A stretch of 64,000 nucleotides of DNA from Stigmatella ashevillena (GTDB lineage Bacteria; Myxococcota; Myxococcia; Myxococcales; Myxococcaceae). Below, one piece after another: positions 1 to 7,984 of this stretch. The DNA lies in NCBI RefSeq assembly GCF_028368975.1, contig NZ_JAQNDM010000002.1, positions 5,450,425 to 5,514,424 of the forward strand, read 5' to 3'. The first letter of the stretch is position 1, and every line of letters starts with the position of its first letter. The notes beneath the pieces were generated by a model. That model searched no databases and was not told the DNA's origin. It worked only from the letters and a program-made list of their open reading frames with translations. The translations under genes and the position numbers were made by a program.

Positions 1-855
1 CGAGTTGATCTTCGCGATGTAGGCGACACGATCGTCGGAAAAGGCCTCGGGGTTGGAGAGGATCTCTTGGCAGGCAGGTTTCATCTTCTGCGCGTTCGTC
101 GAGGCCGTCGCGTTGAAGATGCTGAAGCCGACGCGCACCCCACTTAGGTCCTTGAAGACCTGCTTGAGCGCCGCCTTGGCCGTCACATACTTGGGCGGGT
201 TGAAGTTGAGGAAGCGACCCCAGAGGATGAAGTTGATGTTCGTGCGCGTGTTGTTGGTCGAGCTGTTGTACACCCGGAAGTAGCCCTTGGTGCTCAGGCA
301 CGACAGGCACTTGACGTATTGGGCCGCGCCCCCGGCGTTGTTCCAGTTCGGCACTTGCGCCTGACAGGCGCTCTCTCGCGTGTTCCAGTTCGGGGTGGGG
401 CTGCTCTGGTTACCCCAGAGCCCCATGGCGTAGTACCGATTGTCCTGGAAGAGGTAGTTGAAGCCGGTGTCCGAGCCAAGGCCCGTGCCCGGATCCGGAA
501 CGGGATACACGGTGGACGGGTTCCAGCCGTGACTGTCGGAGAACGCTTGCAGCATGGGGTTCTCGCACCCATTCACGGTGGCGTCGTAGAAAGCCTTGTA
601 GTCACTGTTGGTGATCTGCGGCAGCTCCTCCATGAAGACCGAGGTGTCGATGATGAAGTGGATGGTGGGCGGCAGGCGCCCGGAAACCGAAGCGCTCAAA
701 AACCGCTCATCGCTTGGCGGTTCGCTGTTCACCACATCCTGAATGAGGGACGTGGTGAGCTGACAGCAAGCCGGACTGTTGCTGGAGGAGCCGAGCTGTG
801 CGAACGCTGCTCCCGCAGCGCCCAACAGCATCAGGCCCAGGCAAAACCGCTTCAT
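1..855 (-). CDS. PilY1-like secreted protein, 5' part only
   Basis: These are the first 285 codons of a secreted protein; the rest lies beyond the left edge. The N-terminus MKRFCLGLMLLGAAGAAFA is a signal peptide. Around residues 64-75 the segment TIHFIIDTSVFM looks like the first strand of a von Willebrand factor A-like fold with a reduced MIDAS motif, as in the N-terminal half of PilY1-type pilus-tip proteins. The following part is rich in Asn, Tyr and Trp and holds paired cysteines (CLSC). ATG at 855 is preceded by a GAGGGGG ribosome site about 8 bases upstream. From family knowledge such proteins sit at the type IV pilus tip and act in adhesion and twitching. The assignment rests on the N-terminal part only, because the diagnostic C-terminal propeller is not in the window. 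Confidence 0.6.
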   Translation of the reverse strand, partial: MKRFCLGLMLLGAAGAAFAQLGSSSNSPACCQLTTSLIQDVVNSEPPSDERFLSASVSGRLPPTIHFIIDTSVFMEELPQITNSDYKAFYDATVNGCENPMLQAFSDSHGWNPSTVYPVPDPGTGLGSDTGFNYLFQDNRYYAMGLWGNQSSPTPNWNTRESACQAQVPNWNNAGGAAQYVKCLSCLSTKGYFRVYNSSTNNTRTNINFILWGRFLNFNPPKYVTAKAALKQVFKDLSGVRVGFSIFNATASTNAQKMKPACQEILSNPEAFSDDRVAYIAKINS

Positions 856-982
856 GGCGATACCCCCTCAATGCAAGCATCGCGCAAACCTGTTTTTCAG
901 GCAACAGCAAGCACGCCCCGAGTCGGGGGGCCCTGCTCAAACGGTGCTCATTCCCGGTCTGGGATTGCCTTTCCGTCAACCC

Positions 983-2167
983 TCACGCTCGAACGAGGGG
1001 CTGATGCTCCCGTGACAATTTTTCCAGCATGGCCACCCCTTCCGCCATCCCTGGCAGTGCCTGGGATTCGGCCTGGAAGCGCCGGGCCCGCTCGCGGTAC
1101 GAGCCATCCCGCATCATCTCTCGCACCTGCTGGCGGAGAATCTCCGGGGTGAGTGTGTCTGGGTTGACCCGACGCCCCACCCCCAGCCGCTCGCAGGACT
1201 GGGCGTTCATGGGTTGATCCGCCGCCAACGGCATGATGAGCACCGGCAATCCCACGTACAGCGCGCTCATCACACTGTTGTATCCCCCGTGCAAAATGGC
1301 CAGCTCACATCGGGGCAAGAGCAGCGATTGGGGGATGTAACGCTCCACGTGCACATTCGAGGGCTGCGGTCCCAGCCGCGCCGGATCCATGTCCCGGCCC
1401 ACCGTGACGATGAGCTCCACCGGCTCCTCCCGGAGCGCCTCGGTGATGGTGCTCAGGTACCGGATGAGCTTGTTGAACACCGTGCCCAGCGTCGCGTAGA
1501 CCACCGGGCGGCTGCCCAGCGACGCCATCCACTCCGGCAATCGCTCACAGCCCGATTGATCAAACACTTCCAGCTTCAAGTATTGCGTCGTGGACGGAAG
1601 CGGCCCGCCGAAATACGCCGCCGGCATGAAGGACAGGTGCAGGTACCGGAAGAGGGCTTTCAACTCGGGGTCCGGCGGCAGGCCCTGCTCCGCCCGGACG
1701 ACATCCAAGCGCCGGGCGAAGAGGGCCTTGTTCTCCTCTCCCAGGCTGCCCGTGCCTCCCACCTGAATGGTGGCGTAGGGAATGCCCTGCTGCTCGGCCA
1801 CCATGGGCCCCGCGAACTCCGCCGACTCGCTGATGAGGAGGTCCGGCCGCCAGCGCTTGCACACCTTGCCCAGGTCTCGCGCCATCGGGCGGGCCAACCG
1901 GTCCACGAAGAGATCCAGCACCTTCTCGAGCTGCTCCGGAAGGCCGAGCCGCGACAGGGGCTCCGCATCGCGCTGCACGTCAAAGCCCAGCGACTCGAAG
2001 CTCGCCCCCGCCGGAAAGACGAGAAAGCCACTGGCCTCCACCTGGGACCGGAACGCCTCGGCGGCGGCGAAGGCCACCTCATGGCCGGCCTGCTGAAGCG
2101 CCCGGGCTGTCGGTACCAGTGGGTGAAAGTGACCGGTCGCAGGTGTGGTGGTGAAGAGAACACGCAT
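983..2167 (-). CDS. GT1 family glycosyltransferase (macrolide/UGT type)
   Basis: A 394-residue GT-B fold glycosyltransferase of family GT1. The N-terminus MRVLFTTTPATGHFHPLVP is the classic acceptor-domain start with the catalytic-type His after TG. The C-terminal donor domain carries ILHGGYNSVMSALYVGLP and PLAADQPMNAQ, which correspond to the nucleotide-sugar binding HGG...P...DQ...NA pattern of MGT/EryCIII-like enzymes. Known relatives move an activated sugar to a macrolide, polyketide, sterol or carotenoid; the acceptor cannot be told here and no biosynthetic cluster surrounds it. It is divergent from the LytS-type kinase gene, with about 217 bases between the starts. Length is normal for the family. 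Confidence 0.85.
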   Translation of the reverse strand: MRVLFTTTPATGHFHPLVPTARALQQAGHEVAFAAAEAFRSQVEASGFLVFPAGASFESLGFDVQRDAEPLSRLGLPEQLEKVLDLFVDRLARPMARDLGKVCKRWRPDLLISESAEFAGPMVAEQQGIPYATIQVGGTGSLGEENKALFARRLDVVRAEQGLPPDPELKALFRYLHLSFMPAAYFGGPLPSTTQYLKLEVFDQSGCERLPEWMASLGSRPVVYATLGTVFNKLIRYLSTITEALREEPVELIVTVGRDMDPARLGPQPSNVHVERYIPQSLLLPRCELAILHGGYNSVMSALYVGLPVLIMPLAADQPMNAQSCERLGVGRRVNPDTLTPEILRQQVREMMRDGSYRERARRFQAESQALPGMAEGVAMLEKLSREHQPLVRA

Positions 2168-2384
2168 GGCTCAAGCCCCCCCAAGGCTGTGGTTTCACTG
2201 AGGGTAGCTCCCGCCCGCACGAAGGCTTGCGCCAGACATCCGCGCTCCCGGAACTCTGTTCAACACCTGGGAGAGGCACGCGGACCGGTGTTGAGACGCA
2301 CGCTTCGCAAGCGCCTCCGGGCCGAGGCTCTGTTGCTCCCTCAACCCCCCCGGCGCGCCGTCCCTTGGCGGCGCGCATTGACCC

Positions 2385-3536
2385 ATGAGGGCCAACCCTG
2401 AAACCATCCCCTCCGTGCAGACCGAACGGACAGCGCCTTCCGCTCCCTGGTGGAGCTGGCGCACGGGGGGCCTCATCCTGGCGGGGTGGACCCTCGTGGG
2501 GATCATGGGCCTGTCGTACGCGTGGACCTCTTCCCAGCTCTCCGGCCGGGCCCCGGTGACGCTCCGGACGGTGGGCAACTCGCTGGAGAGCGTCTGGCTC
2601 TGGGCGCTGATGACGCCCCTCATCTTCGCCTGCTGCGAGCGCTTCCCGGTGGTCCGCCCCCGGTGGGCCCGCCACCTGGGCTGCCACCTGGTGCTGTGCG
2701 TGGCGCTCTGGGCGGTGGAGATGGGGCTCGCCTGGCTGCTCCAGCCCTGGATCGGCCATCCCAACAGGCCCTTCCTGCTGACCATGGCGGAGGGCGCCCT
2801 GCTCAGCATCTACAGCTATGGCGGCATGGCGGCCATCGGCCACGCCCTGCGCTTCTACCGCCTCTATATGGAGCGCCGGGTGCGCACCTCGGAGTTGGAG
2901 ACGCAGCTGGTGCGCGCGCAATTCCTGGCGCTCCAGATGCAACTGCGCCCCCACTTCCTCTTCAATGCCCTCAACGCCATCACCGGCCTCATCCGCACCG
3001 GGGATTCGAAGGGCGCCGTGCAGATGACGGTGGGGCTCGCGGATCTGCTGCGCGCGGTGCTGCGCGGGGATGACTCGCAGGAGGTCCCCCTCCACCAGGA
3101 GTTGGACTTCGTGGCGCGCTACCTGCGCATCGAGCAGCTCCGCTTCCAGGAGCGGCTGCACACCGAGATTCACGTGGACCCCTCGGCCAGCGATGCCCTG
3201 GTCCCCCACCTGCTCCTGCAACCCCTGGTGGAGAACGCCGTGCGCCACGGGGCGCGCGCCGAGGCGCAGAACCGGGTGGACATCCACATCACCCGGGAGT
3301 CGGACATGCTCTGGCTGCGCGTGCGGGACACGGGCCTGGGCCCGAATCCTCCCGGCAGCATCGCGCCCGAGCCCGGCGTGCCCCGGGAGGGGGGCATCGG
3401 GCTGACCAATACCCGCGCCCGGCTGCGCCACCTCTATGGGGATGGGCATCGGCTGGAGTTACTGCACGCCGAGGGAGGGGGCGCCGTGGCCGAGGTCGCC
3501 ATTCCCTACCGGCGCGCGGCGAGGGCGGTGCAGTGA
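2385..3536 (+). CDS. LytS/YehU-type sensor histidine kinase
   Basis: A 383-residue sensor kinase. The first 165 residues hold four hydrophobic segments (starting near GLILAGWTLVGIMGL) with no extracellular domain, followed by a short helix and the His_kinase domain with the phospho-acceptor motif LRPHFLFNALNAI. The C-terminal HATPase has LVENAVRHG as N-box and DTGLGPNP as G1 box, and ends with a GIGLTNTRARL G2 region. Its stop overlaps the start of the LytTR regulator gene (ATG at 3533), so the two are translationally coupled and form one two-component system. LytS-like kinases usually sense membrane or cell-surface conditions; the signal is not evident. ATG at 2385 gives a short soluble N-terminus before the first membrane helix. 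Confidence 0.9.
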   Translation: MRANPETIPSVQTERTAPSAPWWSWRTGGLILAGWTLVGIMGLSYAWTSSQLSGRAPVTLRTVGNSLESVWLWALMTPLIFACCERFPVVRPRWARHLGCHLVLCVALWAVEMGLAWLLQPWIGHPNRPFLLTMAEGALLSIYSYGGMAAIGHALRFYRLYMERRVRTSELETQLVRAQFLALQMQLRPHFLFNALNAITGLIRTGDSKGAVQMTVGLADLLRAVLRGDDSQEVPLHQELDFVARYLRIEQLRFQERLHTEIHVDPSASDALVPHLLLQPLVENAVRHGARAEAQNRVDIHITRESDMLWLRVRDTGLGPNPPGSIAPEPGVPREGGIGLTNTRARLRHLYGDGHRLELLHAEGGGAVAEVAIPYRRAARAVQ

Positions 3537-4354
3537 CGGCGGGAGACGTCTCCGCCCCCATCCGCGTGCTGGTGGTGGACGACGAGCGCATCGCCCGGCA
3601 GAGCCTCCTGTCGCTGCTGGCCACCGACACGGAGGTGCGCGTGGTGGGCGAGTGCGCCAGCGGCTCCCAGGCGGTGGAGGCCCTGCGCCAGCACCCAGTG
3701 GACGTGCTCTTCCTGGACGTGGAGATGGCGGGGATGGATGGCTTCCAGGTGCTGCGGCAGGCGGGCCCCGAACTCACCGCCGCCGTCGTCTTCGTCACCG
3801 CGTATGACACCCATGCCCTCAAGGCCTTCGAGGTGCACGCGCTCGACTACCTCCTCAAGCCCTTCGATGACGAGCGCTTCGCCCACGTGCTCGCCCGAGC
3901 CAAGGAGCACGTGCGCAACGGGCGCATCCAGAGCCTAGCCCGGCAGCTCGCGGGGCTCCTGGGCGCCTCTGCCCCGTCCCCTGCCGCCGCCCCGGTGACG
4001 CCTCCCCCCGAGCCCCCGCGCTACCTCGAGCGGCTGGTGCTCAAGGATGTGGGCCGGGTCGCCTTCCTCAACGTGGAGGAGGTGGATTGGCTCGAGGCCG
4101 AGGACTACTACATCCAGGTGCACACCGCCGGGCAGACGCACCTCATCCGCCAATCCCTGCGGGAGTTGGAGACGCAGTTGGATCCCCGCCGCTTCGTGCG
4201 CATCCACCGCTCCACCATCGTCAACGTGGAGCGCGTGAAAGAGCTTCGCCCGCTCTTTCACGGCGAGTACCACGTCATCCTCCGGAATGGACACCAGCTC
4301 AAGCTCAGCCGCAGCTACCGCGCGCGGCTGGATGCGCTGCTCGGCCGGACGTGA
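3533..4354 (+). CDS. LytTR-family response regulator
   Basis: A 273-residue DNA-binding response regulator. Residues 7-120 are a receiver domain with acidic pair VVDDE, phospho-acceptor Asp in VLFLDVEMAGMDG, and the conserved Lys in LLKPFDD. A Pro/Ala-rich linker (about residues 143-160) leads to a LytTR domain containing DWLEAEDYYIQVHT and RRFVRIHRSTIVNVERV, typical of the ten-stranded DNA-binding fold of LytR/AgrA. It overlaps the LytS kinase gene by four bases and is the obvious partner. It converges with the lipoprotein gene ending at 4361, leaving only six bases between stop codons. Confidence 0.92.
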   Translation: MTAGDVSAPIRVLVVDDERIARQSLLSLLATDTEVRVVGECASGSQAVEALRQHPVDVLFLDVEMAGMDGFQVLRQAGPELTAAVVFVTAYDTHALKAFEVHALDYLLKPFDDERFAHVLARAKEHVRNGRIQSLARQLAGLLGASAPSPAAAPVTPPPEPPRYLERLVLKDVGRVAFLNVEEVDWLEAEDYYIQVHTAGQTHLIRQSLRELETQLDPRRFVRIHRSTIVNVERVKELRPLFHGEYHVILRNGHQLKLSRSYRARLDALLGRT

Positions 4355-4360
4355 GCGTTG

Positions 4361-4960
4361 TCAACGGGTGGGGCGCATGGGCTCCGCGCGAATCACCCGG
4401 GCCGTAGGCTCTGCAGACGCCTCCCGCGAGCCCTCTACGTAGGCCACGCGCACCTCGGTGCCCTCGCTCAAGGACTCGGGCGCCATCGCCTTGCCCGCCT
4501 GCACCGAGCAGGTGACGTTGGCCGTGAGCAGCTTCACCGGCCCCCGCCCCGGAACGTCCACCGTGACCAGCCCGTTCGAGGTGAAGGTGAGGATCCCCGA
4601 GACCACCGTCACCGGCTCGCGGTCCTGGAGCGCGTCCACGCAGAGGTGCTTCTCCCCCCCCACAGTCCCCGCCCCGCCCATGCCCTCTTCCAGCCACGTC
4701 GGCTTGCTCAGGGACAGCTTCAGCTCCCGCGCCACCTGCCCGTAGAAGCGGCGCTTTTCCCCCGAGGGCTCCCAGGCCTCGCCCTCACTCGGGAACTGCC
4801 CGGTGTCCACCGTCGCCGCGCCGCCCCCTCCCGAGCTCGCCGCGACCGGAGGTGCCTCTTCCGGGCCCGTGGGCGCCGGGGCTCTCGCCATCTGGCTTCC
4901 ACAGGCCATCGCGCCCATCCCCAACACCGTGCACCCCAGCTGAATCCACCGTCTCATCAT
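4361..4960 (-). CDS. Hypothetical lipoprotein
   Basis: A 199-residue predicted lipoprotein. The N-terminus MMRRWIQLGCTVLGMGAMAC ends in a lipobox (GAMA|C), followed by a Pro/Ala/Gly-rich spacer. The body (from about residue 65) contains KLSLSKPTWLEEG, a Cys-bearing HLCVDALQDRE stretch and several short beta-like segments (GILTFTSNGLVTVDVPG); no family is recognised. The ATG at 4960 overlaps the stop of the upstream membrane-protein gene as ATGA and has AGGAGG four bases away, so the pair is translationally coupled. A second in-frame ATG lies at 4957. The protein is probably anchored to a membrane and works with its co-transcribed neighbour, which is inference from gene order. Confidence 0.75.
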   Translation of the reverse strand: MMRRWIQLGCTVLGMGAMACGSQMARAPAPTGPEEAPPVAASSGGGGAATVDTGQFPSEGEAWEPSGEKRRFYGQVARELKLSLSKPTWLEEGMGGAGTVGGEKHLCVDALQDREPVTVVSGILTFTSNGLVTVDVPGRGPVKLLTANVTCSVQAGKAMAPESLSEGTEVRVAYVEGSREASAEPTARVIRAEPMRPTR

Positions 4961-5481
4961 GGCCCCTCCTCGAATGCGCGCTGCTCGAACTCCGCGAGGG
5001 CCACCCGGCGCCGCTCGGCCGCGGCGAACAGCAACCCCAAGGGCAACCCGTAGAAGACCGCGTGCAACACCAGTTGGAAGAACTGGGGCACGCTCAAGAA
5101 CCAGGGGTAGTAACCGCGCGAGATGAACTGGAAAGTCACCACCCACACGCCCAGCGCGAAGAGCATCCCCATGGCGGACTGGTGCGTGCCCTGGGGCCGC
5201 AGGTCCACCGCCATCCGCGCATCCACCAGCGAGTACGCCAGGCCGAAGAACGCCGACAGCACGAGGTGAATGCCCAGGCCAGCGATGGCCGTCAGCCCCA
5301 ACGGCATGTCCATGAGCGCCCGCGAGCCCAACGCCACGCTGGCCGCGTAGCGCAGGGGCTCCAGCACTCCGGTACCGCCAAACAAGGAGGCCAGGCACTC
5401 CGCCAGGGCGAACACCAGCCCCGCCACGAGTCCGAACCCCAGCCCATTCTTCGCCGACCAAGGGGTCTTGGACCAGGCCAT
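4957..5481 (-). CDS. Small integral membrane protein of unknown function
   Basis: A 174-residue protein beginning MAWSKTPWSAKNG with four hydrophobic segments: FGLVAGLVFALAECLASLF, a segment around LTAIAGLGIHLVLSAFFGLA, one around MGMLFALGVWVVTFQFI, and FFQLVLHAVFYGLPLGLLF. It ends in a charged tail. The family is not recognised. The reading frame extends upstream to 5562, but ATG at 5481 has GAGGAG seven bases in front and removes an unlikely basic N-terminus. The gene overlaps the downstream lipoprotein gene by four bases and is likely the first gene of this two-gene operon. Confidence 0.7.
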   Translation of the reverse strand: MAWSKTPWSAKNGLGFGLVAGLVFALAECLASLFGGTGVLEPLRYAASVALGSRALMDMPLGLTAIAGLGIHLVLSAFFGLAYSLVDARMAVDLRPQGTHQSAMGMLFALGVWVVTFQFISRGYYPWFLSVPQFFQLVLHAVFYGLPLGLLFAAAERRRVALAEFEQRAFEEGP

Positions 5482-5771
5482 GCCGTGTCTCCTCGTGCGA
5501 GGCGCGTCCCCATGACGCACCGGGGGGCTCGCTGCCGGGCCCTCCCTCCAGAGGGTTGTCATCTCCGAGACGAAGGGCAGACGCCGCAGCGCCGGCCCCC
5601 GGCTCCTTGCCCGTCCTCCCGGCGCGCGGCCAAGCGCTCTTGCCTGCCCTCCTCTCCACCGAAAAAAGGTGGAGAAAGTGAATTCCAGGCATACAAGCGT
5701 CCCAGGAGGGCCAAGTCCTCTCAGGCGTTACACTGCCCGGAGACTCTCCTCACCCCTCCCAGCAGGCGCCC

Positions 5772-7400
5772 ATGCAGGACAAGCCCTTCACCGACGTTTC
5801 CACCGCAGCCACCCCCCGGCGCGTGAGGGAAGAGTCCTCACGCCCTGTTTTCGTCCTCACCGTCGTCTCACACCCCGCCCCCCACCGCGCCGGGGAGCGG
5901 TTGGTGCTGGGGACGCTCTCCTCCGGGCACGCCGTGGCCGTGTCCCGCGTCGGCCCGGACTTCGTCCTGCCCGGCGCCACGCTCGGCATGCCCCTGGCCG
6001 ACACCTTCATCAGCCGCAAGCCGTTGCTCTTCGAGTCCGCGGGCCCGGACCGGGTGCGGCTGCGCGTGGAAGAGGGGGGCACGCAGGTGCTCGTGGGGGA
6101 TCAACCGCTGGTGGGCGCCCGCGAGTTCAGCCCCGAGGCGCTGCGCGAGGGGGTGCCGCTCGTGCTCGCCGATCGGGTCGTGCTGCTGCTGCACCAAAGC
6201 CTCTCCTTCACGCCCTCCGACGACGACGCGTTGGGCATGGTGGGCCACGGCCAGGGCACCCGCCGCGTCCGCGAAGATGTGCTCCGCGTGGCGGATCTCA
6301 AGGTGCCCGTGCTCATCCGCGGGGAGACGGGCGCTGGCAAGGAGCTGGTCGCCCGGGCCATCCACGAGCGCAGTCCCCGCCGCAAGGGTCCCTTCATCAG
6401 CGTGAACCTGGGCGCCATCCCCAAGGAGCTCGCCGCCGCCGAGCTCTTCGGCGCGAAGAAGGGCGCCTACACGGGCTCGACCCAGGAGCGCGAGGGCTTC
6501 TTCCGCGCCGCCCACCAGGGCACCCTCTTCCTGGACGAGGTGGGCGAGGCCCCCGCCGAGGTGCAGGTGATGCTGCTGCGCGCCCTGGAGACGGGAGAAG
6601 TCTACCCGGTGGGCGGCACCGCGCCCGTGGCCGTCGACACCCGGCTCATCACCGCCACGGACGCGGACCTGGAGGCGCGCATCGTCCAGGGGACCTTCAA
6701 GGCGCCGCTGCTGCACCGGCTGGCGGGCTATGACATCCAGGTGCCTCCCCTGCGCGAGCGCCGCGAGGACATCGGCGTGCTCTTCCACCACTTCGCCCGC
6801 GAGGAGCTCCAGTCGCTGGGTGAGGGCCACGGGCTGGAGTCCCTCGCCGCCCAAGGCGCCCCCTGGCTGCCGGCCTCCCTGGCGGTCCGCCTGGTGCGCT
6901 TCTCCTGGCCCGGCAATGTCCGCCAGCTGCGCAACCTGACGCGGCAGATCATCATTGGCAGCCGCGGCATGGGGGCCCTCCAGGCCACCCCCCGCATCGA
7001 ACAGGAGCTGGCCTCCGCCGGGCCTGCGCCCACCGGACGCGCCCCGGAGTTCTCCCCTCCCACGCCCGCCGCCACGCCCGCCGCCACGCCCGCCGAAGAG
7101 CCCGAGGCCGTCCGCCGCAAGCCCTCCGAGGTGAGCGACGCGGAGCTGCTGGAGGCGCTGCGCACCAGCGCGTGGGATCTCAAGGCCGCGGCTCAGCGCC
7201 TGGGCATCACCCGTCCCTCGCTCTACGTGCTCATCGACAAGAGCCCCAGCCTGCGCACCGCGGGAGACTTGAGCGTCGAGGAAATCTCCCGCTGTTTCCG
7301 AGAATGCAAGGGAGACCTGGACACCATGGCGCAGCGCCTCGAGGTCTCCAAGCGCGGGCTCCAACGCCGCGTCCGAGAGCTGGGGCTGGGTAACACCTGA
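5772..7400 (+). CDS. FHA-like sigma-54-dependent enhancer-binding protein
   Basis: A 542-residue activator of sigma-54 RNA polymerase. The N-terminal 140 residues resemble an FHA/pSer-pThr-type beta-sandwich (repeating V-strand pattern LVLGTLSSGHAVAVSR) rather than a receiver. The AAA+ domain has Walker A GETGAGKE near residue 183, sigma-54 contact loop GAYTGS near 231 instead of the usual GAFTGA, and Walker B TLFLDEVGE near 251. Two C-terminal helix-turn-helix segments follow: a Fis-like AAQRLGITRPSLYVLID near 475 and AQRLEVSKRGLQRRVREL near 523. It is followed at once by an inverted repeat and a sigma-54 promoter, so the adjacent small gene is its likely target. FHA-type activators of myxobacteria respond to Ser/Thr phosphorylation; the convergent kinase gene is a candidate partner by inference. 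Confidence 0.88.
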   Translation: MQDKPFTDVSTAATPRRVREESSRPVFVLTVVSHPAPHRAGERLVLGTLSSGHAVAVSRVGPDFVLPGATLGMPLADTFISRKPLLFESAGPDRVRLRVEEGGTQVLVGDQPLVGAREFSPEALREGVPLVLADRVVLLLHQSLSFTPSDDDALGMVGHGQGTRRVREDVLRVADLKVPVLIRGETGAGKELVARAIHERSPRRKGPFISVNLGAIPKELAAAELFGAKKGAYTGSTQEREGFFRAAHQGTLFLDEVGEAPAEVQVMLLRALETGEVYPVGGTAPVAVDTRLITATDADLEARIVQGTFKAPLLHRLAGYDIQVPPLRERREDIGVLFHHFAREELQSLGEGHGLESLAAQGAPWLPASLAVRLVRFSWPGNVRQLRNLTRQIIIGSRGMGALQATPRIEQELASAGPAPTGRAPEFSPPTPAATPAATPAEEPEAVRRKPSEVSDAELLEALRTSAWDLKAAAQRLGITRPSLYVLIDKSPSLRTAGDLSVEEISRCFRECKGDLDTMAQRLEVSKRGLQRRVRELGLGNT

Positions 7401-7402
7401 GC

Positions 7403-7453
7403 CTGTCTCACGTTACGTGTTGACACGTCCAGGAACATGTCAACATGAGACAG
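7403..7453. promoter_or_regulatory. Inverted-repeat enhancer candidate (UAS) for a sigma-54 activator
   Basis: Two nested inverted repeats begin three bases after the activator stop codon. The outer arms are CTGTCTCA (7403-7410) and TGAGACAG (7446-7453); the inner arms are TTGACACGT (7420-7428) and ACATGTCAA (7435-7443). The site ends 52 bases before the -24 element at 7505, the usual distance for an enhancer. The 14-mer TGACACGTCCAGGA at 7421-7434 recurs exactly at 31826-31839, again upstream of a sigma-54 promoter. A simple terminator for the activator gene is the main alternative, but there is no T-run. Confidence 0.6.
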
Positions 7454-7504
7454 ACGCCGAGCCCCCCGGGGCCCGCGCCAACGCAGTACCTCCTGCGCGG
7501 GTCC

Positions 7505-7520
7505 TGGTACGGCGTCTGCA
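7505..7520 (+). promoter_or_regulatory. Sigma-54 (-24/-12) promoter
   Basis: The 16-mer TGGTACGGCGTCTGCA fits the TGGCACG-N4-TTGCA consensus, with GG at 7506-7507, exactly ten bases, then GC at 7518-7519. Transcription would start near 7531, leaving a 45-base leader with an AAGGAG ribosome site before the ATG at 7576. Confidence 0.65.
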
Positions 7521-7575
7521 CTGGCGGATCCGCAGCCTGACTTTCAGGACATCACACAAGGAGAAACGTGAACCC

Positions 7576-7953
7576 ATGGCCGACTTGACCATCACCGTGA
7601 GCGACAGGGACGAGCCCGACTATTCCCCTGAAGGCAGCACGGCCCCCCATCCCACGCGCGGCCTCATCCGGCAAGGCGGCACCGTCGAGTTCAAGCTGGC
7701 CATCGGGTCAGATCCCGTCACCGTGACGTTCCCCAATGGCTCCCCGTTCGCTCTGACGGGCCCCATCCTGCTGGGCGGCATCAGCCAGCAAACCCAGCAG
7801 GACAAGACCGTTGCGTTCCAGACGGTCCCAGCGAATTACAAATACGTGGTCACCCCGCAGAATCCCCCCCCTCCACACCCCGGTAAGGATCCCGAGCCCC
7901 CCACCACGGTCTCGGGCGATCTGGAAGTCACTCCGGGATTCACGCCCGCGTGA
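7576..7953 (+). CDS. Small hypothetical protein, probable sigma-54 target
   Basis: A 125-residue acidic protein without signal peptide or membrane helix. It starts MADLTITVSDRDEPDYSPEG, has a beta-rich centre (GGTVEFKLAI, DPVTVTFPNG, YKYVVTPQ) and a Pro-rich segment NPPPPHPGKDPEPP before a last strand. The strand pattern is compatible with a small Ig- or cupredoxin-like sandwich, but no copper ligands stand out and the family is not recognised. ATG 7576 was chosen because the sigma-54 promoter at 7505-7520 and the AAGGAG at 7559-7564 both lie downstream of the earlier in-frame starts. It is therefore most likely switched on by the activator encoded just upstream. Confidence 0.7.
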   Translation: MADLTITVSDRDEPDYSPEGSTAPHPTRGLIRQGGTVEFKLAIGSDPVTVTFPNGSPFALTGPILLGGISQQTQQDKTVAFQTVPANYKYVVTPQNPPPPHPGKDPEPPTTVSGDLEVTPGFTPA

Positions 7954-7984
7954 GCCCTGCCGGGAGCCCGCGCCTCAGGGCTCC
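7952..7984. terminator. Bidirectional hairpin between convergent genes
   Basis: GAGCCCTG (7952-7959) pairs with CAGGGCTC (7976-7983), and alternatively GGAGCCC (7963-7969) pairs with GGGCTCC (7978-7984). The hairpin covers both stop codons of the convergent small gene and kinase-TPR gene. No T-run follows on either strand, so termination is inferred from position only. Confidence 0.4.

Noticed and set aside
7417-7575. Extending the small sigma-54 target gene to an in-frame start at 7417
   Set aside because: This would place the coding region over the enhancer palindrome and the -24/-12 promoter; the extension has no ribosome site.
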